This document shows, piece by piece, positions 1-7,346 of a stretch of 64,000 nt of DNA. Numbering within the stretch: the first letter of the stretch is position 1; each line of letters opens with the position of its first letter. The translations under genes were made by a program, and so were the position numbers. This stretch comes from Shewanella maritima (GTDB taxonomy: Bacteria > Pseudomonadota > Gammaproteobacteria > Enterobacterales > Shewanellaceae), in the NCBI RefSeq assembly GCF_004295345.1, contig NZ_CP036200.1, forward strand, positions 1,054,001-1,118,000, written 5' to 3'. The notes beneath the pieces are model-generated. The model ran no database searches. It worked only from the letters and a program-made list of their open reading frames with translations, and was not told where the DNA came from.

Positions 1-1
1 G

Positions 2-178
2 GACCATCAAGTGGCGGATGAAAACCAGGTATCCGAGTTTAAACAATCCTTATTATGGCTGAGTGATAAATACATCGAGCAGCGATATCAAGAGCTTAGC
101 CTTAAACAACCATTGTCGAAGGAAGAGAAAGTACAACTACTTAAACTGATCACGATAATGAAAGGCAAAAACAAATAA
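2..178 (+). CDS. dnaG: DNA primase, C-terminal end (partial)
   Basis: Only the last 58 codons are in the window; the reading frame is open from the left edge to a TAA. The peptide ends in a helical, Lys-rich segment (…LLKLITIMKGKNK), which fits the DnaB-binding helical C-terminal domain of bacterial primase. Identification rests mainly on this tail and on the position directly upstream of rpoD, the classic rpsU-dnaG-rpoD macromolecular synthesis operon order. Primase lays down RNA primers for lagging-strand synthesis and docks on the replicative helicase through this C-terminal part. No catalytic TOPRIM residues are visible because they lie outside the window. Confidence 0.82.
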   Translation, partial: DHQVADENQVSEFKQSLLWLSDKYIEQRYQELSLKQPLSKEEKVQLLKLITIMKGKNK

Positions 179-213
179 AGCAGATTTTTCTGCGCTAGAA
201 CAAAGTCTCGGAC

Positions 214-242
214 TAGCTTACAAGCTAACGCGAGGCTATAAT
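214..242 (+). promoter_or_regulatory. possible internal rpoD promoter
   Basis: A perfect -10 hexamer TATAAT lies at 237-242 in the dnaG-rpoD gap, preceded by GGC. The matching -35 position (about 214-219) is poor. A small hairpin (GCAGA/TCTGC, about 180-193) lies upstream. Separate promoters for rpoD in this gap are known in other enterics and relatives; here the claim rests on the -10 element alone. Confidence 0.35.
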
Positions 243-314
243 GTTCGATTCGCATAAATCTTAACCCAGTTAAGATGCGGTCGATTTTCAGTTACCAAAA
301 CTTGGATGATATCT

Positions 315-2147
315 ATGGATCAAACTCCGCAGTCGCAACTTAAATTGTTGCTAGCTAAAGGTAAAGAACAAGGTTACTTAACCTATGCAGAAGTGAACGA
401 TCACTTACCTGCAGACATGGTCGACTCTGACCAGATTGAAGATATTATCCAGATGATAAATGACATGGGTATCCGTGTGTTTGAAGAAGCACCCGATGCC
501 GATGACATGATGATGTCGGAAGACAGCACAGACGAAGATGCAGCTGAAGAAGCTGCCGCAGCCCTTGCTACCGTAGAAAGCGAATTAGGCCGCACCACTG
601 ACCCTGTACGTATGTATATGCGTGAAATGGGTACAGTAGAGCTACTTACCCGCGAAGGCGAGATTGTTATTGCTAAGCGCATTGAAGAAGGTATTAATAC
701 CGTTCAATGTTCAGTGAGTGAATACCCACAAGCAATCGCCATGATCTTGGAGCAATTCGACCAGTACGAAGCTGACGAAATTCGCTTGTCTGATATTATC
801 TCTGGATTTGTCAATCCTGACGAAGATGACGTTGCCCCAACCGCGACTCACGTTGGTTCTGAGCTTTCTGAAGAAGAGCTTGAAGATGAAGACGATGATG
901 GCGACGATGACGAAGAAGAGGAAGAAGGCAACAAAGGCCCTTGCCCTGAAGAAGCCAAAGAAAAATTCACTCAACTTCGTGAGGCTTATGAAAAGAGCTT
1001 AGCAATTATCGCTGAGAAAGGTCGTGACCACCCTGAGTCTATCGGCTCACTATTCATAATCGGTGAGCTATTTAAAGAGTTCCGTCTTGTACCTAAGCAA
1101 TTTGACCGACTAGTTAAAAGCATGCGCACCATGATGGACCGCGTACGCGTTCAAGAGCGTCTAATTCTTAAGCTGTGTGTTGAACAAGCTAAAATGCCTA
1201 AGAAGAACTTCGTTAAGGCATTTACTAGCAACGAAACCAACCTTGAGTGGTTTGAAGCAGAGAAAACTAGCGCTAAACCATACGCAGAAGGCCTACGCAT
1301 GGTTGAATTCGACGTAGAGCGCTGTGTTGGTAAGTTAGAAGCTATCGAGCAAGAAACTGACCTAACCATTGCTGGTATTAAAGACATCAACCGTCGTATG
1401 TCTATCGGTGAAGCAAAAGCTCGCCGCGCTAAGAAAGAAATGGTTGAAGCGAACTTACGTCTAGTAATTTCTATCGCGAAAAAGTACACCAACCGTGGCC
1501 TACAATTCCTGGATCTTATCCAGGAAGGTAACATCGGTCTGATGAAAGCGGTAGACAAGTTCGAATACCGTCGTGGTTACAAGTTCTCGACTTACGCAAC
1601 TTGGTGGATCCGTCAGGCGATCACTCGCTCGATTGCTGACCAAGCACGTACCATTCGTATTCCTGTGCACATGATTGAGACGATCAACAAGCTAAACCGT
1701 ATCTCTCGTCAAATGCTACAAGAAATGGGTCGTGAGCCATCTCCAGAAGAGCTAGCTGAGCGCATGATGATGCCTGAGGACAAGATCCGTAAGGTACTCA
1801 AGATTGCTAAAGAACCTATCTCAATGGAAACCCCAATCGGTGATGATGAAGATTCGCACTTAGGTGATTTCATTGAAGATACCACGCTAGAGCTGCCACT
1901 GGATTCAGCGACAGGTGAAAGCTTACGTAACGCAACTCACGAAGTGTTAGCAGGCCTAACGGCTCGTGAAGCTAAAGTGCTACGTATGCGCTTTGGTATC
2001 GACATGAACACTGACCACACGCTTGAAGAAGTAGGTAAGCAGTTTGACGTTACGCGTGAGCGTATCCGTCAGATTGAAGCGAAAGCACTACGTAAACTAC
2101 GCCACCCTTCTCGCTCAGAAATCTTAAAGTCGTTCTTAGACGAGTAA
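315..2147 (+). CDS. rpoD: RNA polymerase sigma-70 factor RpoD
   Basis: Primary sigma factor that directs core RNA polymerase to housekeeping promoters. Region 1.1 occupies about residues 5-80. Region 1.2 is near residue 95 ([15 protein letters not shown]). A non-conserved region with a long Asp/Glu run lies around residues 185-210. Regions 2.1-2.4 are near residues 375-450, including the -10 recognition helix ([13 protein letters not shown]). Region 4.2 ([19 protein letters not shown]) is near the C-terminus. The length of about 610 residues matches the family. I chose ATG 315 over the in-frame ATG at 306 because the protein then begins [10 protein letters not shown], as in E. coli RpoD; the three extra residues are not conserved. 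It follows dnaG by about 135 bp. Confidence 0.98.
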   Translation: MDQTPQSQLKLLLAKGKEQGYLTYAEVNDHLPADMVDSDQIEDIIQMINDMGIRVFEEAPDADDMMMSEDSTDEDAAEEAAAALATVESELGRTTDPVRMYMREMGTVELLTREGEIVIAKRIEEGINTVQCSVSEYPQAIAMILEQFDQYEADEIRLSDIISGFVNPDEDDVAPTATHVGSELSEEELEDEDDDGDDDEEEEEGNKGPCPEEAKEKFTQLREAYEKSLAIIAEKGRDHPESIGSLFIIGELFKEFRLVPKQFDRLVKSMRTMMDRVRVQERLILKLCVEQAKMPKKNFVKAFTSNETNLEWFEAEKTSAKPYAEGLRMVEFDVERCVGKLEAIEQETDLTIAGIKDINRRMSIGEAKARRAKKEMVEANLRLVISIAKKYTNRGLQFLDLIQEGNIGLMKAVDKFEYRRGYKFSTYATWWIRQAITRSIADQARTIRIPVHMIETINKLNRISRQMLQEMGREPSPEELAERMMMPEDKIRKVLKIAKEPISMETPIGDDEDSHLGDFIEDTTLELPLDSATGESLRNATHEVLAGLTAREAKVLRMRFGIDMNTDHTLEEVGKQFDVTRERIRQIEAKALRKLRHPSRSEILKSFLDE

Positions 2148-2193
2148 GTCTGCGGAAAGACGAGTAAGTCAATTGAGAGTCGAATAAGTCTGC
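2139..2193 (+). repeat. 20-bp-period triplication of the rpoD stop region
   Basis: The element CGAGTAAGTC (the end of rpoD including its stop) recurs at 2141 and 2161, and as CGAATAAGTC at 2181, with an exact 20-bp period. The first two copies share GACGAGTAAGTC; the first and third share the following TGC. Because 20 is not a multiple of three, the three TAA triplets fall in three different reading frames. Confidence 0.7.
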
Positions 2194-2211
2194 AATCGCG
2201 ATATCGACATT

Positions 2212-2237
2212 AAAAACCTGCTACGGCAGGTTTTTTT
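2212..2237 (+). terminator. rho-independent terminator after rpoD
   Basis: AAAAACCTG-CTACGG-CAGGTTTTT stem-loop followed by a T run ending near 2237, about 65 bp after the rpoD stop. Confidence 0.85.
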
Positions 2238-2332
2238 ATGCCTGATACATTTAGTAGCTTGAAGCAACAGCCTATGTTTGTACAACAGATAACCAAATGA
2301 ATCTCAAAATGAAAATTCAATGACAAACACAG

Positions 2333-2361
2333 GTGACAAGCCAATATAAACTTCGTATACT
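2333..2361 (+). promoter_or_regulatory. sigma-70 promoter of the tRNA gene
   Basis: -35 GTGACA (2333-2338), 17-bp spacer, -10 TATACT (2356-2361). Each hexamer matches consensus at five of six bases. The predicted start is about 30 bp before the tRNA. Confidence 0.65.
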
Positions 2362-2397
2362 CTTTTTCGCTTTCAGTAGTGACGACTACTTTAAGTC

Positions 2398-2474
2398 GGC
2401 CCCTTAGCTCAGTTGGTTAGAGCACACGACTCATAATCGTTAGGTCCCCAGTTCGAGTCTGGGAGGGGCCACCA
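2398..2474 (+). tRNA. tRNA-Ile2, anticodon CAU (lysidine type)
   Basis: A 77-nt cloverleaf with acceptor stem GGCCCCT/AGGGGCC, encoded CCA end, D-loop AGTTGGTTAGA, anticodon stem-loop CGACTCATAATCG and T-arm GGTTCGA-like (CAGTTCGAGTCTG). The anticodon is CAT, which automatic tools often call Met. The GGCCCCT acceptor stem and CGACTCATAATCG anticodon arm match E. coli ileX/ileY rather than elongator tRNA-Met (GGCTACG), and ileX also sits just downstream of rpoD in E. coli. Such a tRNA needs TilS to convert C34 to lysidine so that it reads AUA codons. Its own promoter and terminator flank it. Confidence 0.93.
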
Positions 2475-2485
2475 TCAGATTTTAC

Positions 2486-2515
2486 AAAAAAGCCCATCAT
2501 TAGATGGGCTTTTTT
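2486..2515 (+). terminator. terminator after tRNA-Ile2
   Basis: AAAAAAGCCCATC-ATTA-GATGGGCTTTTTT perfect stem-loop with T tract starting 12 bp after the tRNA CCA end. It may also act for the convergent LysR gene. Confidence 0.9.
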
Positions 2516-2619
2516 GTGTTTATGTCCAGTCGATAAACACTGCAGCTTGAACTTGGACGCCATTTGGGCGCGCATTTATCCACCACGCAATGTCATACTC
2601 CCTCAAACGCGAACCAAAT

Positions 2620-3519
2620 CTAAGGCAACGGGAACTCGCTAAAGTGCGCTTTAGCCATGGCGACAAAGCTGCTGATCTTGTTAGTCAGTTTTAGTCGGTG
2701 TGGGAATACCGCTGATACCATCAAATTGTTAATGCTATATTCAGGCATAACTTCTACAAGACGCCCCTGATTTACATACTCATTTACTGAATAGGTTGGC
2801 GCTTGAATAATCCCCTGCCCGCTAGCAGCGGCTTCATTAAGTAAACGGCCATTGTCTGATGACCAGGTCCAAGGCAACTTTTGAGTAAATCGCTCACCGT
2901 TATGCTCAAATATCCACTGCTCTTTACGAATGCTGTGAGAGAAAAATAACAGCTCGTGCTCAATCAAACCTTCGGGCGATGTCGGCTCGCCGAATTTAGC
3001 TAGATAATCTGGGCTTGCCCATAAGCTCAGGCGAGATTGGCCGATACTTTGGGCTATGTAACTAGCATTGGGTAAATTAGGCGCGACGCGAAAGGCGAGA
3101 TCAATATCAGATTCGAATAAATCTGCGGGGCTATTTGCCAAGCGAATATTTAACTCAACCTTTGGATATTGCTTGCGATATTTAGCAATCAGAGGCGCAA
3201 AGTATTGCCCACCCATTTCGAAGGTAGTTGATATGGTCAGCTTGCCGCTTGGCTGCTCACTAAACTGCCCCATCATAGCTTCAACTGAGTTGAGTTTCTT
3301 AAGCAAAGGGCGAATTTGCTCAAGGTATTGTTCACCTGCTGGGGTGAGATAAACCTTGCGCGTATTGCGCTTCAACAGCAAGCACCCCAAAGTTTGCTCA
3401 AGCTGTTTCACATGACGACTCACTAACGTGTTCGACACACCTAACTCTCGCGCCGCTGCTGAAAAATTTTGCTGCTCGGCAACCACGCAAAATGCCGTCA
3501 TGGCCTCTAGCTTATTCAT
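2620..3519 (-). CDS. LysR-family transcriptional regulator
   Basis: 299 residues, the usual LysR length. The N-terminal winged helix-turn-helix (about residues 3-60) contains the typical SAAARELGVSNTLVSRHVKQLE recognition region, read here in two pieces (SAAARELG, then SNTLVSRHVKQLE). An effector-binding domain of the type-2 periplasmic-binding fold follows (about residues 90-295). It is divergent from the amidohydrolase/M19 peptidase pair across a 122-bp gap holding a perfect 19-bp inverted repeat, the usual arrangement for a LysR protein controlling its neighbour and itself. The inducer is unknown; a breakdown product of the substrate handled by the adjacent exported hydrolases is a reasonable guess. 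It belongs to the broad CrgA/DsdC-like half of the family by general look only. Confidence 0.93.
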   Translation of the reverse strand: MNKLEAMTAFCVVAEQQNFSAAARELGVSNTLVSRHVKQLEQTLGCLLLKRNTRKVYLTPAGEQYLEQIRPLLKKLNSVEAMMGQFSEQPSGKLTISTTFEMGGQYFAPLIAKYRKQYPKVELNIRLANSPADLFESDIDLAFRVAPNLPNASYIAQSIGQSRLSLWASPDYLAKFGEPTSPEGLIEHELLFFSHSIRKEQWIFEHNGERFTQKLPWTWSSDNGRLLNEAAASGQGIIQAPTYSVNEYVNQGRLVEVMPEYSINNLMVSAVFPHRLKLTNKISSFVAMAKAHFSEFPLP

Positions 3520-3531
3520 TCACACCCCAAA

Positions 3532-3550
3532 TATAAACAATATGTTTATA
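3532..3550. promoter_or_regulatory. probable LysR operator, 19-bp palindrome
   Basis: TATAAAC-AATAT-GTTTATA is a perfect 7+5+7 inverted repeat. It begins 13 bp from the LysR start codon, inside the divergent gap to the hydrolase operon. The AT-rich dyad is typical of LysR binding sites. Confidence 0.6.
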
Positions 3551-3641
3551 GACTATAAACCAAATCGCAGTTTTTAGTCACCTAGGTTTAAGTTAACCTC
3601 TCGATAACAAATGTTTTGTGCCCTAAACAACGAGAACAACT

Positions 3642-5294
3642 ATGGCTAATCATTCATGTCTATCAACAGCATCGCTAGCATTTGCTATTGCAAGCCTATT
3701 TAGCGCGCCGAGCATCGCTGACTCTATCGCGCTAACCAATATCAATATTATCGATGTAGAAAGCCTCACAATAAATAAGGCGCAACACGTGCTGATTGAA
3801 GACGATAGAATTGTATCAATCAAGAGCCGTAAACCTCGCTATAAAAAGCATGTTCGAGTGATTGATATGAGCGATAAATATCTTATCCCAGGCTACATCG
3901 ACACTCATGTGCATCATGCAACTGTGCCCGATGGCAGCGACAACGACATAACGACCCGTAAGCGGCTGCGCCACCTACTTCAGGGCGGTGTCACTTCAGT
4001 TAGAGACATGGGCGGTGATGTGCGTGCACTTAGCTCGCTTAAACGCCGCGCTGAGATTGATGCGATTCAATCGCCTGATATTTACTATTCGGTGATCATC
4101 GGTGGCGAGGAGTTTTTTGCTGACCCACGCACTGTGGCATCTGCATTAGGTCGCGAGCCCGGTAAGGTAGATTGGATGCGTGCGGTAGATGAGAATAGTG
4201 ACTTTGATACCATCATGCTACGTGCCCTTGGCACAGGTGCAACTGGCATAAAAATCTACGCCAAGGTGCCAGCAAATGTCGTTGAAATGCTTGCAAGTGC
4301 AGCCAAGAAACATGGATTAAAAGTGTGGTCTCATGCCTATATTGGCCCAGCTAAGCCGCAAGAGATTGTTAACGCTGGGGTAGAGACGATTTCCCACGCG
4401 CCAGATATCTCAGCCCATGTGGTTGATAACTTTTACGAGCTGCGCCGTAAAGGTGAGTTAATCACCGACAAGCAACTACAAGACTCGCAGCAATTGTCGC
4501 GCTATGAAGGGCTAATGCAAGACATGCTAAGCAAGGACACTATTCTCGACTCGACCCTTACCGTGTTTGAACAAACCAAAGCCCAGCGCGGCGCTCGCGG
4601 TGAAATGCTTGAAAACTGGGGCTATGAATTTACCAAACTGGCGCACATGAACGGCATTACCATCGCCACAGGTACAGACTCAGCCAGCGACTACTTTGGT
4701 CATACGACGCCATTAGTGTTCAACGAAATGCAGCTGCTGGTACATGAAGCAAGCCTTTCACCATTAGAGGCGATTCAAGCGGCAACGATTAATGGCGCTA
4801 AAGTGATTGGAATCGAGCAAGACTATGGCTCAATTGCAGTGGGCAAAAAAGCCAATCTAGTGGTGTTAAATCAAGACCCAAGCGACAACATTCATTTTGC
4901 CAGAGACATCGCCCACGTGATCAAAAATGGCGAGTTTGTGTATCGCGGCTCTAACCCTAAGCTGCCATTTGTAGATGCAAAAAAAGCTGGCGGCATGCTG
5001 TGGATGTCAGGACAGCTCGGTAATTACCCAACCACAATGACCTTGGCGGGCGATGATATTAAATCGCAAATGACTCAGGCGATGAAGAACATAGGCAATG
5101 TGCTTGAGCAACACGATTTAGGCTATCAAGACATCGTTAAATGCACCCTGATGTTGGAAGATATTGACCAGTGGCAAGCAGCGAATGAAGCCTACACACC
5201 GTTTTTTGACTCTTACCCAACTCGCAGCGCCTTTGGTAAGGCTGACTTGGCGTTAGGCGCCAAAGTCGAAGTTGAATGTATTGCCGAGCTATAA
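3642..5294 (+). CDS. exported amidohydrolase fused to a RidA domain
   Basis: The protein has three parts: a Sec signal peptide (residues 1 to about 26, cleavage after SIA), an imidazolonepropionase/prolidase-like amidohydrolase (about 27-440), and a YjgF/RidA domain (about 447-550). The hydrolase shows the metal motif HVH (His89 and His91, in GYIDTHVHH), later metal-site histidines in KVWSHAY and ISHAPD, and an Asp in ATGTDS. The RidA part keeps the substrate Arg (Arg528, in TRSAF) and the terminal EVEC segment with Glu543/Glu545. RidA proteins normally hydrolyse toxic enamine/imine intermediates in the cytoplasm; here the signal peptide puts the domain outside. It is followed 10 bp later by an M19 peptidase, so the two probably act on one peptide-like or amide substrate. 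The exact substrate is not predictable. Confidence 0.88.
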   Translation: MANHSCLSTASLAFAIASLFSAPSIADSIALTNINIIDVESLTINKAQHVLIEDDRIVSIKSRKPRYKKHVRVIDMSDKYLIPGYIDTHVHHATVPDGSDNDITTRKRLRHLLQGGVTSVRDMGGDVRALSSLKRRAEIDAIQSPDIYYSVIIGGEEFFADPRTVASALGREPGKVDWMRAVDENSDFDTIMLRALGTGATGIKIYAKVPANVVEMLASAAKKHGLKVWSHAYIGPAKPQEIVNAGVETISHAPDISAHVVDNFYELRRKGELITDKQLQDSQQLSRYEGLMQDMLSKDTILDSTLTVFEQTKAQRGARGEMLENWGYEFTKLAHMNGITIATGTDSASDYFGHTTPLVFNEMQLLVHEASLSPLEAIQAATINGAKVIGIEQDYGSIAVGKKANLVVLNQDPSDNIHFARDIAHVIKNGEFVYRGSNPKLPFVDAKKAGGMLWMSGQLGNYPTTMTLAGDDIKSQMTQAMKNIGNVLEQHDLGYQDIVKCTLMLEDIDQWQAANEAYTPFFDSYPTRSAFGKADLALGAKVEVECIAEL

Positions 5295-5304
5295 GGAACT
5301 AGCC

Positions 5305-6459
5305 ATGGATATCGAACAAGTAAATTCGCAGCAACTCACTAAACGTCAAACAAGTCGTCGGCAATTCATCAAACTTTGTGGCCTCACCACCTTAGCAGCT
5401 AGCTTGCCATCACTGAGTTTATCCGTTATCGCACAAGAACAAAGCTGGGCAGCTTACAACAAAAGCATAGTGATAGATGGACTCAGCGCGCTGTTTGATT
5501 ATGGTATCAATGAGTTAAGTGCTGAGACGTTAGCGCAATTTAAACGCTCAGGTGTGACGGCGGTAAATGCAACCGTACCTTACCCCGGTGATGATTTTGC
5601 TGCAGCAAAAGCGAAAATTGCCCATGTAAAACAAATCACCGCTTTGTACCCGCAGCATCTTCGCATTGTGTACAACCTTGATGATATTTTGCAGGCTAAA
5701 GCACAAGGGCAAATAGGGATTATCATCGGCTTTCAATCAACAGAAATGTTCGCCGATGACTTAAGCCGAATTGATTATTTTGCCAAGCAAGGCGCGCGCT
5801 ATATGCAGCTGAGCTATAACGGCCCATCGCAATATGGTTCAGGCGGTTTGGTAAAACACGATACAGGCCTAACCGAGCTTGGCCGTCAGGCAGTGGCACA
5901 AATACAAAATGCTAAGGTGTTACTTGACCTATCCCACTCGGGCAAACAAACTGTCGCTGATGCGATTAAAGCTGCAAGTAAGCCGTTAACGCTCTCCCAC
6001 ACGGGTTGTAACGCGGTTTATCAGCACCCGAGAAACAATGACGATACTGAGCTAAAAGCAATAGCAGATAAAGGCGGCGTAGTCGGTATTTATCTGATGC
6101 CATTTCTTGAAGGCGGCGATGGTGAAATTACCGCAGCCGCCTTTATGCGCCACTTAAATCATGCCATTAATGTCTGCGGTGAAGACCATGTTGCCATTGG
6201 TAGCGATCAGGGGATCTTGCCTGTCAACGATGGCCCTGAGTACCGCGAGATGATCCGCAAAGATGTTGAGCGCCGCAAAGCTGCTGGTATTTCAGCGCCA
6301 GGTGAGTCAGCTAATCGTCCGCCATTTATCCCGCAACTAAACAGCATTCGCCGTATGGAGCTTATTGCCCACTATATGCAACGTTCAGGGCATTCAGACA
6401 AGGTGATTACTAAGGTACTTGGCAGCAATCTCGTTAATCTCTATCGAGAGGTTTGGTAA
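5305..6459 (+). CDS. Tat-exported M19 (membrane dipeptidase-like) hydrolase
   Basis: Chosen start ATG 5305 has AAGGAA 7 bp upstream; an earlier in-frame start would overlap the previous gene and lacks such a site. The N-terminus holds a twin-arginine motif (SRRQFIKLCG) and a hydrophobic stretch, so the folded metalloprotein is likely exported by Tat. The body is an M19 TIM barrel. The later metal ligands are visible in DLSHSG, LSHTGC and GSDQG. Oddly, the N-terminal HxD motif of classical renal dipeptidases (DGHND) is replaced by DGLSALFD, so the metal site is altered. M19 enzymes cleave dipeptides or related amides. Co-transcription with the amidohydrolase-RidA gene is likely. Confidence 0.87.
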   Translation: MDIEQVNSQQLTKRQTSRRQFIKLCGLTTLAASLPSLSLSVIAQEQSWAAYNKSIVIDGLSALFDYGINELSAETLAQFKRSGVTAVNATVPYPGDDFAAAKAKIAHVKQITALYPQHLRIVYNLDDILQAKAQGQIGIIIGFQSTEMFADDLSRIDYFAKQGARYMQLSYNGPSQYGSGGLVKHDTGLTELGRQAVAQIQNAKVLLDLSHSGKQTVADAIKAASKPLTLSHTGCNAVYQHPRNNDDTELKAIADKGGVVGIYLMPFLEGGDGEITAAAFMRHLNHAINVCGEDHVAIGSDQGILPVNDGPEYREMIRKDVERRKAAGISAPGESANRPPFIPQLNSIRRMELIAHYMQRSGHSDKVITKVLGSNLVNLYREVW

Positions 6460-6495
6460 TCGCTTAGCCTGTTAAACTAAACAAGAGCAAAATGA

Positions 6496-6520
6496 AACAG
6501 GCAGCTAAAAGCTGCCTGTT
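6496..6520. terminator. strong hairpin after the M19 gene
   Basis: AACAGGCAGC-TAAAA-GCTGCCTGTT, a 10-bp perfect stem between the convergent M19 and rsuA genes. There is no long T run, so termination may be weak or bidirectional. Confidence 0.5.
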
Positions 6521-6569
6521 ATGTATAACGCACATGTATGTACTGCAGATATGTGAAGTGTAAAAAACC

Positions 6570-7262
6570 TTATTTTACCCGTGCAATTTCTTCATCGGTC
6601 AAATAACGCCATTCACACTCTTCGAGATCATGGTCCATCTCTATTGGGCCAATCGCCTCGCGGTGCAAGTTGACCACTTTGTTACCTACAGCTGCAAACA
6701 TGCGTTTTACCTGATGATATTTACCTTCGACAATTGTCAACCTAGCATTATGGCTGTCGATAATATCTAACTCAGCAGGTTTAGTGAGCCCATCTTCACT
6801 TTTCAGCTCAATGCCCTGCTTAAATACATCAACTAAGTCTTTGCTAAGTGGCTCAGCTACTTCGACTAAATAACGCTTACCACAGCCTTTTTTTGGTGAA
6901 GTGATCTTATGTGACCATTGACCATCGCTGGTGATTAAAATCAATCCTGTGGTATCAACATCTAAGCGGCCAGCAATATGCAGTGCTTCAGGCTTTTCAA
7001 TGTCCATTAGACTCAGCACAGACTGATATTCCTCATCAACGGTTGAGCAAATAGTATCGATGGGCTTGTGCATCATAATATAGCGCTCGCCGATTAGGTT
7101 AAGCTCATTACCATCAACCTCAATCAGCATAGCATCGGTAACTTTAAAGCTTGGATCTTTAACCACTTCACCATCACAGGTGACTTCACCTGATTTAAGC
7201 AGCTTTTTCGCCATAGAGCGGGTTAGCTCGGTGCTTTCGCAAATGAATTTATCTAATCTCAC
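6570..7262 (-). CDS. rsuA: 16S rRNA pseudouridine(516) synthase RsuA
   Basis: 230 residues, the usual RsuA length. An S4 RNA-binding domain forms the N-terminus (MRLDKFICEST…, about residues 1-60). The catalytic domain has the family motif GRLDVDTTGL with its catalytic Asp, then ITSPKKGCGKRYLV and the C-terminal EGKYHQVKRMFAAVGN. These match E. coli RsuA closely, more so than the related RluB/RluE/RluF. RsuA converts U516 of 16S rRNA to pseudouridine during small-subunit assembly. It is transcribed alone, away from the flanking two-component genes. Confidence 0.95.
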   Translation of the reverse strand: MRLDKFICESTELTRSMAKKLLKSGEVTCDGEVVKDPSFKVTDAMLIEVDGNELNLIGERYIMMHKPIDTICSTVDEEYQSVLSLMDIEKPEALHIAGRLDVDTTGLILITSDGQWSHKITSPKKGCGKRYLVEVAEPLSKDLVDVFKQGIELKSEDGLTKPAELDIIDSHNARLTIVEGKYHQVKRMFAAVGNKVVNLHREAIGPIEMDHDLEECEWRYLTDEEIARVK

Positions 7263-7346
7263 GGGGATCTCTTACCAAAATCAATGAGGGCAGATACTAA
7301 CATATCTGACCCTAACCGAATACTTACGCACAATTCTGTAGCAAGG

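Noticed and set aside
711..1002. Open frames on both strands inside the acidic stretch of rpoD (Lys-rich on plus, Phe-rich on minus)
   Set aside because: They mirror the Asp/Glu codons of the sigma factor in other frames; no start signals and full overlap with rpoD.
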